Source of the DNA: Wenzhouxiangella sp.
GTDB taxonomy: Bacteria; Pseudomonadota; Gammaproteobacteria; Xanthomonadales; Wenzhouxiangellaceae
Length of the DNA stretch: 6,574 nucleotides
Reading direction: 5' to 3'
Assembly: GCA_007123575.1 (NCBI GenBank)
Contig: SKKV01000133.1
Span: 1-6,574, forward strand
Shown here in pieces: positions 1-4,998 of this stretch (positions are counted from its first letter, which is position 1; each line of letters starts with the position of its first letter). The notes beneath the pieces are model-generated. The model was given only the letters and a program-made list of their open reading frames with translations. It was not told where the DNA came from and made no database searches. A program made the position numbers and the translations under genes.

Positions 1-9
1 CACGACGCT
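1..9. other. Probable chromosomal flank on the right side of the insertion sequence
   Basis: By the IS1111 end rule the element stops at about base 10, so these nine bases should be what followed the pepN stop before insertion. Joined to 1602 onward they rebuild an empty site CACGACGCT/AATCAGGTACC in plus orientation. Eight of these bases (2-9) are repeated as the reverse complement at 213-220 inside the element's non-coding RNA region, which fits a target guide. If the true end lies further left, this stretch belongs to the element instead. Confidence 0.5.
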
Positions 10-12
10 GAT

Positions 13-25
13 ATGTTTTGACCTG
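13..25. repeat. Right subterminal inverted repeat of the IS1111-group element
   Basis: ATGTTTTGACCTG here is a perfect 13-bp reverse complement of 1582-1594. The copy lies about 3 bp inside the inferred right end. Short inverted repeats set in from the ends are diagnostic of the IS1111 group and absent from the IS110 group proper. Confidence 0.9.
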
Positions 26-29
26 TCAA
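24..29 (-). promoter_or_regulatory. -35 hexamer of a predicted circle-junction promoter
   Basis: TTGACA, a perfect sigma-70 -35 hexamer, points outward at the right end of the element. In the linear insertion it faces the 9-bp flank and whatever lies beyond the window. In an excised circle (14 bp to the right end plus 3 bp of the left end) it stands exactly 17 bp from CATCAT at 1598-1593. Junction promoters are known in the IS110 family. Confidence 0.55.
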
Positions 30-103
30 GTATCTATGGCATGTTTTTCGTTTTCAAGCGCCTTGACTCAGGGCACGGTGGGCAGTTTGCGACGGTGGAT
101 CAT

Positions 104-112
104 GCTGATATG
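104..112 (-). other. Candidate donor-binding guide of the bridge RNA
   Basis: The minus strand reads CATATCAGC, identical to the element's right boundary at 15-7: the last three bases of the inverted repeat, the terminal ATC, then AGC. The match to the modelled RE-LE circle junction is eight bases, CATATCAG. The next RNA bases, CATGAT, are complementary to ATCATG at the left end and could be the right-donor guide. The segment directly follows the second AATCCACG copy. Confidence 0.5.
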
Positions 113-183
113 CGTGGATTGGTTACCGACCTGACTTCACTGCGTCGCGGAGCTGGCCACACTCTAATGACATGGGTTATCGG

Positions 184-199
184 CAATGCTCTCGCATTG
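184..199 (-). other. GAGA tetraloop hairpin inside the candidate bridge RNA
   Basis: CAATGC-GAGA-GCATTG on the minus strand is a 6-bp stem capped by a GNRA tetraloop. On the plus strand the loop would be UCUC, which is not a stabilising tetraloop, so the hairpin agrees with a minus-strand transcript. It separates the target-guide and donor-guide modules. Confidence 0.6.
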
Positions 200-210
200 T
201 TGACGCCGAT

Positions 211-220
211 TTAGCGTCGT
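211..220 (-). other. Candidate target-binding guide of the bridge RNA
   Basis: On the minus strand this reads ACGACGCTAA. It is complementary to the transposase-orientation strand of the reconstructed target site, where TT (from 1603-1602) joins AGCGTCGT (from 9-2). Eight of the ten bases come from the right flank alone, so most of the match does not depend on the exact left boundary. It directly follows AATCCACG, as the donor candidate does. This corresponds to a right-target guide; a matching left-target guide was not found with confidence. Confidence 0.5.
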
Positions 221-321
221 CGTGGATTCTCCACACCGGCCCGGCCATGCCCTGAGTCAAAGCGCCTGAAGACCTCCTTATTATGTCAATGGATTGTGAT
301 TGCAAGTAGGCTGTTGCCTGA

Positions 322-1494
322 TCATGCGGCGGTCCGGACTTTCGGCATTTCCTGACACACGATGTCCCAGATAAAGCCGACCAGTTCACGCGCTACGGCC
401 ACCGTGACCACCTTGGTATTCTTGCCGGACCTGATCATGTCGCTATATCGGCAGCAAAGCCGCTTCTGTGCCTTCCAGGCGATCGCCTGAGCCTCCTTTG
501 AGGCATTGGCCGCCTTGCGCCTCAAATGGGCGGTTTGTCGGGGTGGAAAGCGATAACACCAAGCCGACTCCACCAGCACTCGTCGTGCATGACGATTGCC
601 GGTTCGGGTGATCGCGCCACGCTGTCGTTTGTCACCCGAGCTGTGCTCACTCGGCACCAGCCCCAGAAAGGCCATCAGTTGGCGCGGATGATCAAAGCGG
701 CTGATATCACCCAGCTCGGCCATCAGCACCATCGCGGTGATCTTGTCGACCCCGCGCAGCGCCACCAGCGAATGCACCACCGGTGCCAGCGACCACTGTG
801 GCAGTGCCCGCTCCATCTGGGTCGTGATGGCCGTTACCCGGGCCGTCGCCTCACGCACCGCGTCAATGTAGCTCTGCAACACGATCTGTTGCCAGTCCTG
901 CTCGAAGCGCAGCTCCTCCAGCCAGCGCCAATGGGTCTTGGTCCAGCGCGACTTGCCCGTCGGCCAGACCTTGCTATGGCGCAGCAAAAAGGCATTGAGC
1001 TGCTGGCGGGCCTTGCGTTCCTGACCCTTGAAATCGTCTCGGGTTCGGGTCAGATCACGCATGGCCTCCTGTTCGGCGTCCGGCACCCATACCGGCGTCA
1101 ATTCGCCGCTGCGAGCGTTGACTGCCAGCTTGCGCGCATCGCGCCTGTCAGTCTTGATCCGCTCGCTGGGCTTTTTCGGGATCAATCCAGGGGCAACAAC
1201 CTGACAGTCGTGGCCCAATGCCGTCAACTGCCAGTACAGATCGTAACCACACGGTCCCGCTTCATAGGCAAACAGCACAACCTGCCCCTCAAACTGCTTG
1301 CTCAAACGATTGACCAGCTTCTTGATGGCCTTCAGATTGTTGGCAATCTCACCATGATCGTAGGCCGCCTCGCGACCCGGTAACGCCACTGCTACTGCAA
1401 TCGTGTCCTTGTGAACGTCCAGGCCCACGTAGCCGGCGTATTCATTCGACATCCGGCCAAGACCAGAGTCTAAGTGTGCGTTAACATCGTTCAT
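322..1494 (-). CDS. IS110/IS1111-family DEDD transposase (recombinase)
   Basis: This 390-residue RNA-guided recombinase is expected to excise the element as a circle and insert it at a chosen site. The N-terminal RuvC-like DEDD domain shows D26 in GLDVHKD, E78 in YEAGP, and D116 and D119 in KTDRRDA. A charged helical linker spans roughly residues 140-235. The C-terminal Tnp20 domain has a helix-hairpin-helix-like stretch at 243-262 (LVALRGVDKITA) and the signature GLVPSEHSSGDKRQRG. Its Ser286 (or Ser285) is the likely nucleophilic serine, followed by ITRTGN. Length and motifs match full, active members, and no frameshift is seen. The ATG at 1494 is chosen because GAGGAGGG lies 6 nt upstream. 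A second in-frame ATG at residue 15 lacks such a site, although the family core (YVGLDVHK) begins only at residue 22. The gene reads in the same direction as pepN upstream of it. Confidence 0.97.
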   Translation of the reverse strand: MNDVNAHLDSGLGRMSNEYAGYVGLDVHKDTIAVAVALPGREAAYDHGEIANNLKAIKKLVNRLSKQFEGQVVLFAYEAGPCGYDLYWQLTALGHDCQVVAPGLIPKKPSERIKTDRRDARKLAVNARSGELTPVWVPDAEQEAMRDLTRTRDDFKGQERKARQQLNAFLLRHSKVWPTGKSRWTKTHWRWLEELRFEQDWQQIVLQSYIDAVREATARVTAITTQMERALPQWSLAPVVHSLVALRGVDKITAMVLMAELGDISRFDHPRQLMAFLGLVPSEHSSGDKRQRGAITRTGNRHARRVLVESAWCYRFPPRQTAHLRRKAANASKEAQAIAWKAQKRLCCRYSDMIRSGKNTKVVTVAVARELVGFIWDIVCQEMPKVRTAA

Positions 1495-1588
1495 GACCTG
1501 CCCTCCTCAAGGTGGCTCTGAGTTGAATTTCCGGGTTCTTACCCAACCCCAGCAACTTAACCCACGAGCGTTGAGGTTGGGCAGGTCA
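1494..1588 (-). promoter_or_regulatory. Ribosome-binding site of the transposase and the stem that hides it
   Basis: GAGGAGGG (1508-1501) is a strong Shine-Dalgarno 6 nt before the ATG. In the mRNA, UGACCUGCCC-AA-CCUCAA from 1588-1571 pairs with UUGAGG-A-GGGCAGGUCA at 1510-1494: 16 base pairs with one small internal loop, enclosing a loop of 60 nt. The stem covers the whole ribosome binding site and the first base of the start codon. Any transcript entering from pepN would carry the full stem, so it may keep transposase translation low, as the shielding hairpins of IS10 and IS50 do. That role is inferred; the pairing is seen. Confidence 0.6.
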
Positions 1589-1594
1589 AAACAT
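1582..1594. repeat. Left subterminal inverted repeat of the IS1111-group element
   Basis: CAGGTCAAAACAT is the perfect inverted partner of 13-25. It lies on the transposase-start side, about 7 bp inside the inferred left end. The same bases also contribute to the stem that covers the transposase ribosome binding site. Confidence 0.9.
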
Positions 1595-1598
1595 GATG
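1593..1598 (-). promoter_or_regulatory. -10 hexamer of a predicted circle-junction promoter
   Basis: CATCAT matches TATAAT at 4 of 6 positions, including the key A at position 2 and T at position 6. It lies at the left end just upstream of the transposase leader. Paired with TTGACA at 29-24 in a circle it would start transcription near 1586 and drive the transposase and then the guide RNA. No good -35 lies at the right distance in the integrated form, so the promoter should be active mainly in the circle. Confidence 0.5.
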
Positions 1599-1615
1599 TC
1601 TAATCAGGTACCCCT

Positions 1616-4288
1616 TTACCCATCTCCCCGTTTCGACCCAGCTCGGAGGGCGGCTGAGACGATTTCTTCGACGTCCGGGCTTTGCTGCTTGCGCGCTGCG
1701 ATGGCTTCTAGCTGATCGCGCATCAGCGCGGTGCGGTTGTCGTCGTAGGCGTGCCAGCGGTTGAAGGCCGTGACCAGGCGAGCGGCGACCTGGGGATTGA
1801 GTTGGTCGAGTTCGCTAACCGCTGAGCCGAGCAGGCGGTAGCCGGCGCCGTCGGCGCGGTGGAAGCCCCGGGGGTTGTGCATGGCGAAGCTGCCGAGCAG
1901 GGCGCGGACCTTGTTCGGGTTTTTCAGGCTGAAGGCCGGGTGCTTCATCAGTTCCATGATCTGCTCGACGGTGGACGCAAGCGGGACGGTGGCTTGCAGG
2001 GCGAACCACTTGTCCATGACCAGCGGATCGGCGGCGAACTGCTGTTCGAACTTGGCCAGGGCCTTGTCGGCGTGGCGGTGCTGGTTGTGCACCAGGCAGC
2101 GCATCGCGGCGAGTCGGTCGGTCATGTTGTCGGCCTGCTCGAACTGGCCAACGGCGCGCTCCAAACCTTTCTCGTCGCCGCTGGCGCAGAGCAGGTTCAG
2201 GCTTGCGTTCTTGAGCCGGCGCGCGGCGGTGGCCGATCCATCGCTGGACCAGGGGCCATTGGCCTGGCAGCGGTCATTGGCCGCCAGGAGCTCGGTTGCC
2301 AGCTCGGTTGCCAGCCGCTTGATCAGGCCCCGGCGGGCGCGGTGGATGGCTTCTACTGCCACCGGCTTACGCTGCTGGGCCAGCTCGTTTTCACTGGGCA
2401 GGGACATAAGCTCGGCGACCAGCGCCGGATCCAGGGCGGGGTCAGTCAGGCTGGCGCGCCAGGCCTCGATCAGCAGCTCGGCTTCCTCCGGTTCGGCAAC
2501 ATGGCCGTCGATCATCTGGCCCAGCACCAGCTCGGCCAGTCGCCTGGTGGCGCGCCAGCGATTGAACGGATCAGTGTCGTGACCGGCCAGGCGAGCGAGG
2601 TCGGTCGCGGCCCAGTCGTAATCCAGATCCACGGGGGCCGAGTAGTCGCGCAGCAGCGATGGCAGGGCATCTTCGGGCAGGTCGCGGAAGCGGTACTCCG
2701 AGGTCTCGCGGGTCAGCACCAGCAGGCGGGTTTCCGGGCCGGGCTTGCTTTCCCGCGCCAGGGTGACCGGCAGGGGCTGGTTGTCCGGCCCGATGAAGCC
2801 GATCCGAACCGGAATCATCAGCGGGCCGAGGTCCTTGTTGTCGGCATGCTCCGGCAGGGATTGGCGGAAACGCAGGATGGTCTCCTGGCTGTCAGCATCA
2901 TAGTGGCGCTTGACCTCCAGGCGCGGCGTGCCGACCTGGCGGTACCAGCGTTCGAACTGGCCCAGATCACGATCGTTGGCATCGGCCATGGCGGCAAGAA
3001 AGTCATCGCAGGTCACGGCCTGGCCGTCGTGGCGCTTGAAATACAAATCCAGGCCGCGCCGGAATCCGGCCTGACCAAGCAGGGTCTGGTACATCCGCAC
3101 CACCTCGGCACCTTTTTCATAGACGGTGGAGGTATAGAAGTTGTTGATCTCGATATAGCGCTCGGGTCGAATCGAGTGGGCCATGGGGCCGGCGTCTTCG
3201 GGAAACTGGCGCGCCATCAGATTGGCCACATCGTCGATGCGCTTGACCGAGCGTGAGCGCATGTCGGCGGTGAATTCCTGGTCGCGAAAAACCGTCAGCC
3301 CCTCCTTGAGGGTGAGCTGAAACCAGTCCCGGCAGGTGACCCGGTTGCCGGTCCAGTTATGGAAATATTCATGCCCGATCACGGCTTCGACCGCTTCGAA
3401 ATCGGCATCGGTGGCAGTTTCGCGATCGGCCAGCACGTAGCGGGCGTTGAAGATGTTCAGTGACTTGTTTTCCATCGCGCCCATGTTGAAATCATGGGTG
3501 GCGATGATGTGATAAACATCAAGGTCGTATTCCAGGCCGTAGCGATGCTCGTCCCAGGCCATGGCCCGTTTCAGGCTGCCCATGGCGTGGGCCAGGCGGT
3601 CGAGATTGTCCGGTTCGGAGTAAATTTTCAGGCTCACCTCGCGCCCGCTGCTGGTGCGATAGCTGCCGGTCATGGCCTGAAGCCGGCCGGCGTAAATCGC
3701 AAACAGGTAGCTCGGTTTGGGATGCGGATCGGACCATACCGCATAGTGACGTCCGTCAGCTTGGGCACCGGCTTCGACCAGGTTGCCGTTTGAAAGGAGA
3801 ACGGGAAAGCGTTCGCTGTCGGCCTCCAGGCGAACCCGGAAGGTGCTCATTACGTCGGGCCGATCCGGGAACCAGGTGATCTTGCGAAAGCCTTCGGCCT
3901 CGCACTGGGTCAGCAAGGAGTCGCCGGCCCGGTACAGACCTTCCAGGGCCGTATTGGCGGCCGGGCATATGCTGACCCGGGTGCTGACCCGGGCCTGGTT
4001 CGGCACCTGGCCCAGGACCATGCTCTCCCCGTCCAGCCGGCGGCGGCGCGCTGGCAGCTCTTCGTCGTCGACGCTGACTGACAAGGTCTTCAGATCCACC
4101 CCTTCCAGGCGCAGCGGCGCTTGCTGATCCGGGGATTCGGGGTTGCGGCGCACGTCCAGGTGCGCGGTCACAGTGGTCTGGTCCGGATCCAGCTCGAAAA
4201 CCAGCTCAACATGGTCAACCAGCCAGGCCGGTGGCCGGTAGTCTTCGCGCAAGGTCGGTCGTCTTCCGTGATCAGCCCGGGCTGCCAT
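1616..4288 (-). CDS. pepN: Aminopeptidase N (M1 family zinc metallopeptidase)
   Basis: This 890-residue cytoplasmic enzyme removes N-terminal residues from peptides in late protein turnover. Domains by comparison with E. coli PepN (870 residues): N-terminal beta domain about 1-203, thermolysin-like catalytic domain 204-455, small beta domain about 456-556, C-terminal helical domain to the end. Visible motifs are GAMEN (270-274), the zinc site HEYFH (306-310) with the third ligand E329 in LKEGL, Tyr390 in TSTVYEKGAE, and Gln128 in TQCEAEGFRK. All are intact. The ATG at 4288 has AGGAG 5 nt upstream and gives an N-terminus (LREDYRPPAWLVDHVEL) that aligns with E. coli. The C-terminus aligns to nearly the last E. 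coli residue and adds a short tail, RAGSKRGDG. There is no signal peptide. It is transcribed divergently from sixA. The insertion sequence lies about 14 bp past its TAA, with no terminator hairpin in between. Confidence 0.98.
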   Translation of the reverse strand: MAARADHGRRPTLREDYRPPAWLVDHVELVFELDPDQTTVTAHLDVRRNPESPDQQAPLRLEGVDLKTLSVSVDDEELPARRRRLDGESMVLGQVPNQARVSTRVSICPAANTALEGLYRAGDSLLTQCEAEGFRKITWFPDRPDVMSTFRVRLEADSERFPVLLSNGNLVEAGAQADGRHYAVWSDPHPKPSYLFAIYAGRLQAMTGSYRTSSGREVSLKIYSEPDNLDRLAHAMGSLKRAMAWDEHRYGLEYDLDVYHIIATHDFNMGAMENKSLNIFNARYVLADRETATDADFEAVEAVIGHEYFHNWTGNRVTCRDWFQLTLKEGLTVFRDQEFTADMRSRSVKRIDDVANLMARQFPEDAGPMAHSIRPERYIEINNFYTSTVYEKGAEVVRMYQTLLGQAGFRRGLDLYFKRHDGQAVTCDDFLAAMADANDRDLGQFERWYRQVGTPRLEVKRHYDADSQETILRFRQSLPEHADNKDLGPLMIPVRIGFIGPDNQPLPVTLARESKPGPETRLLVLTRETSEYRFRDLPEDALPSLLRDYSAPVDLDYDWAATDLARLAGHDTDPFNRWRATRRLAELVLGQMIDGHVAEPEEAELLIEAWRASLTDPALDPALVAELMSLPSENELAQQRKPVAVEAIHRARRGLIKRLATELATELLAANDRCQANGPWSSDGSATAARRLKNASLNLLCASGDEKGLERAVGQFEQADNMTDRLAAMRCLVHNQHRHADKALAKFEQQFAADPLVMDKWFALQATVPLASTVEQIMELMKHPAFSLKNPNKVRALLGSFAMHNPRGFHRADGAGYRLLGSAVSELDQLNPQVAARLVTAFNRWHAYDDNRTALMRDQLEAIAARKQQSPDVEEIVSAALRAGSKRGDG

Positions 4289-4324
4289 GAGTGCTCCTGT
4301 TGCAAAAAATGAGAAATGGTGTCC

Positions 4325-4330
4325 TATTAT
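4325..4330 (+). promoter_or_regulatory. Predicted sixA promoter (-10 hexamer)
   Basis: TATTAT matches TATAAT at 5 of 6 positions. The best -35 is TTGCAA at 4300-4305, with a long 19-bp spacer. A start near 4337 leaves a leader of about 30 nt before the ATG at 4367 and would exclude the upstream ATG at 4316. It overlaps the pepN -10 on the other strand. Confidence 0.4.
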
Positions 4331-4331
4331 A
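4326..4331 (-). promoter_or_regulatory. Predicted pepN promoter (-10 hexamer)
   Basis: The minus strand reads TATAAT exactly. The -35 is weak (TTCGGG at 4355-4350, 18-bp spacing). Transcription would start near 4319 and give a leader of about 30 nt with AGGAG before the ATG. The hexamer overlaps the plus-strand TATTAT, so the two divergent genes may share one promoter DNA segment. Confidence 0.5.
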
Positions 4332-4366
4332 GAAACCTCCCTTCATCACCCCGAAAACGATTGCGC

Positions 4367-4840
4367 ATGAGTGACTGCGAGCTATGGCTGCTGCGCCACG
4401 CCCGAGCCGAAGACACAAGCCCCGATGGCCGTGATCGCTCGCGGCCCCTGCACGAGGTTGGACGCCAGGCATGCAGCAACCTGAATCACTGGCTGGCGCA
4501 ATCCGAGTCGACCCGCCTGCCAGAGCAGGTGCTGGTGTCACCCGCTACACGCACGCGTGAGACAGCCAAACTGGCACTCGATGGGCTGGATTTACCGGTT
4601 CATGTTCATGAACGTCTATGGCTGGCATCGGCCGGCGATTTGCTGCAGATCGCCGAGCATGGGCTTGCAAACCTGAACCGCCTGATGCTGATTGCCCACA
4701 ACCCCGGCCTGGAAAGCCTGGCCAGGGTGCTGGGCGGGCAACTGCCGGCCAGCGGCTTCAAGCCGGGGACGCTGATCGTGCTCGGCCTGGACAAGCCCCT
4801 GACCCGGCGGCCGGCGCAAACGCTTCAGGTGCTAGCCTGA
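4367..4840 (+). CDS. sixA: Phosphohistidine phosphatase SixA
   Basis: This 157-residue histidine phosphatase (branch 1) removes phosphate from phosphohistidine proteins; E. coli SixA acts on the nitrogen phosphotransferase protein NPr. The phosphate-accepting His11 lies in LLRHARAE, the RHG-type motif with Ala in place of Gly. The conserved arginine region is SPATRTRETA (58-67). Glu82-Arg83-Leu84 (HERLW) occupies the usual acidic position, and the second catalytic histidine is His111 in LIAHNPGLE. Length matches the family (about 160). The ATG at 4367 puts the first beta strand right at the N-terminus, as in E. coli. An in-frame ATG at 4316 would add 17 residues with no counterpart and lies upstream of the predicted promoter. 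The ribosome binding site is weak. The stop TGA at 4838 falls within a 19-bp inverted repeat shared with the convergent neighbour. Confidence 0.93.
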   Translation: MSDCELWLLRHARAEDTSPDGRDRSRPLHEVGRQACSNLNHWLAQSESTRLPEQVLVSPATRTRETAKLALDGLDLPVHVHERLWLASAGDLLQIAEHGLANLNRLMLIAHNPGLESLARVLGGQLPASGFKPGTLIVLGLDKPLTRRPAQTLQVLA

Positions 4841-4852
4841 AAAATTCATGAA
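4834..4852. repeat. Left arm of a 19-bp inverted repeat spanning the sixA stop codon
   Basis: AGCCTGAAAAATTCATGAA pairs with 4980-4998 at 18 of 19 positions (mismatch 4842/4990). The arm includes the last sixA bases and its TGA, and contains most of the 12-bp palindrome AATTCATGAATT (4843-4854). With the partner it bounds a 127-bp segment between the convergent genes. It may be the end of a small non-autonomous element, or a bidirectional structure. No T-run marks it as a simple intrinsic terminator. Confidence 0.75.
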
Positions 4853-4855
4853 TTC

Positions 4856-4870
4856 GCGCGATGATCGCGC
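4856..4870. repeat. Short GC-rich palindrome between sixA and the convergent gene
   Basis: GCGCGAT-G-ATCGCGC is a perfect 7-bp inverted repeat around a single base. As a hairpin it would be GCGCG with a 5-nt loop. It lies between the left arm of the 19-bp repeat and the long hairpin at 4875-4957. Confidence 0.6.
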
Positions 4871-4874
4871 AGGA

Positions 4875-4957
4875 TATTGTTCGCACAGGGGACTTTCCGA
4901 TGGAGCGTCGTATCGGGCAATACGACCGACTGAGGAAAGTCCGCTGTGCGGACAATA
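4875..4957 (+). other. Long two-part hairpin in the sixA/msrC convergent intergenic region (possible structured RNA or mobile repeat)
   Basis: 4875-4898 pairs with 4934-4957 over 24 positions with two exceptions. One (4881/4951) is a U-G pair on the plus strand and A-C on the minus; the other (4889/4943) is a G-G mismatch. An asymmetric internal loop follows (GATGGAGC against CGACTGA), then an inner 7-bp stem GTCGTAT/ATACGAC closed on the hexaloop CGGGCA at 4914-4919. The shape fits plus-strand RNA somewhat better. It could serve as a 3'-end stabiliser or bidirectional attenuator for the convergent transcripts, as a small RNA, or as the core of a miniature mobile repeat. I do not recognise a named RNA family. 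Confidence 0.65.
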
Positions 4958-4979
4958 GACGAGCGAGGGCGTGTGCAAG

Positions 4980-4998
4980 TTCATGAATTATTCAGGCT
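4980..4998. repeat. Right arm of a 19-bp inverted repeat spanning the convergent gene's stop codon
   Basis: The minus strand reads AGCCTGAATAATTCATGAA, the partner of 4834-4852 with one mismatch. It takes in the last codon and TGA (4994-4992) of the free methionine sulfoxide reductase gene. Two unrelated convergent genes thus end in almost the same 19 bases. Confidence 0.75.

Larger units (their letters stand above)
53..270 (-). ncRNA. Candidate bridge RNA (seekRNA) of the insertion sequence
   Basis: This stretch lies in the transposase-distal non-coding end, where IS1111-group elements encode their guide RNA. Read as minus-strand RNA, 248-270 pairs with 53-75 over 23 bp. The two positions that differ in DNA (57/266 and 62/261) become G-U pairs on this strand but A-C mismatches on the other, so the strand is indicated. 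Inside are two copies of AAUCCACG (228 to 221 and 120 to 113). Each can pair, through its CCACG, with a GUGUGG upstream (236-231 and 162-157). One copy is followed by a match to the target, the other by a match to the element end. A GAGA-capped hairpin at 184-199 lies between them. The order target module then donor module is that of the IS621 bridge RNA. The exact RNA ends are unknown: the mature RNA could be shorter than the stem, or processed from the transposase transcript. No internal promoter was identified. Confidence 0.65.
10..1601 (-). mobile_element. IS110-family insertion sequence, IS1111 group, apparently complete
   Basis: The element carries one DEDD transposase on the minus strand, 13-bp inverted repeats set in slightly from both ends, a short leader before the gene (1495-1601) and a long non-coding tail after it (10-321). 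The long tail downstream of the gene is the arrangement of the IS1111 group; in the IS110 group proper the long non-coding part lies upstream. The ends are inferred by analogy with IS1111 members such as IS4321, which have about 7 bp outside the left repeat and 3 bp outside the right. That gives AGACATC on the left, ATC on the right, and 10 bp between the repeats in a circle. An AG dinucleotide occurs at both boundaries (1601-1600 and 9-8 on the minus strand) and may be the exchanged core. No terminal repeats or target duplication are seen, as expected. The length of about 1.59 kb is at the upper end for the group. Each end could be off by a few bases. Confidence 0.85.

Noticed and set aside
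163..168. ATTAGA (minus strand) as a left-target guide, since it also occurs at 1604-1599
   Set aside because: A six-base match is expected by chance in this much sequence, and it does not follow the AATCCACG octamer that precedes the other two candidates.
526..1383. Long plus-strand open frame opposite the transposase
   Set aside because: It mirrors the high-GC coding strand of a clear DEDD transposase, and its translation shows no recognisable domain.
1585..1590. TTGACC in the left inverted repeat as the -35 of an internal transposase promoter
   Set aside because: No acceptable -10 hexamer lies 16-18 bp downstream on the minus strand; the junction promoter explains the ends better.
1859..3256. 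465-codon plus-strand open frame opposite pepN
   Set aside because: It is antisense to the catalytic and C-terminal domains of an intact M1 peptidase, with no domain of its own and no start signals worth noting.
4316..4366. N-terminal extension of SixA from the ATG at 4316
   Set aside because: The extra 17 residues have no counterpart in the family, there is no properly spaced ribosome binding site, and the start would lie upstream of the predicted promoter.
4931..4942. TGAGGAAAGTCC, resembling the conserved GAGGAAAGUCC of RNase P RNA
   Set aside because: The rest of RNase P RNA (about 350-400 nt and its other conserved blocks) is absent, and here the bases simply form one arm of a hairpin.
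4836..4998. Integron attC site or CRISPR unit between the convergent genes
   Set aside because: There are no RYYYAAC/GTTRRRY core sites and no repeated spacers; the arms are palindromic rather than attC-like.
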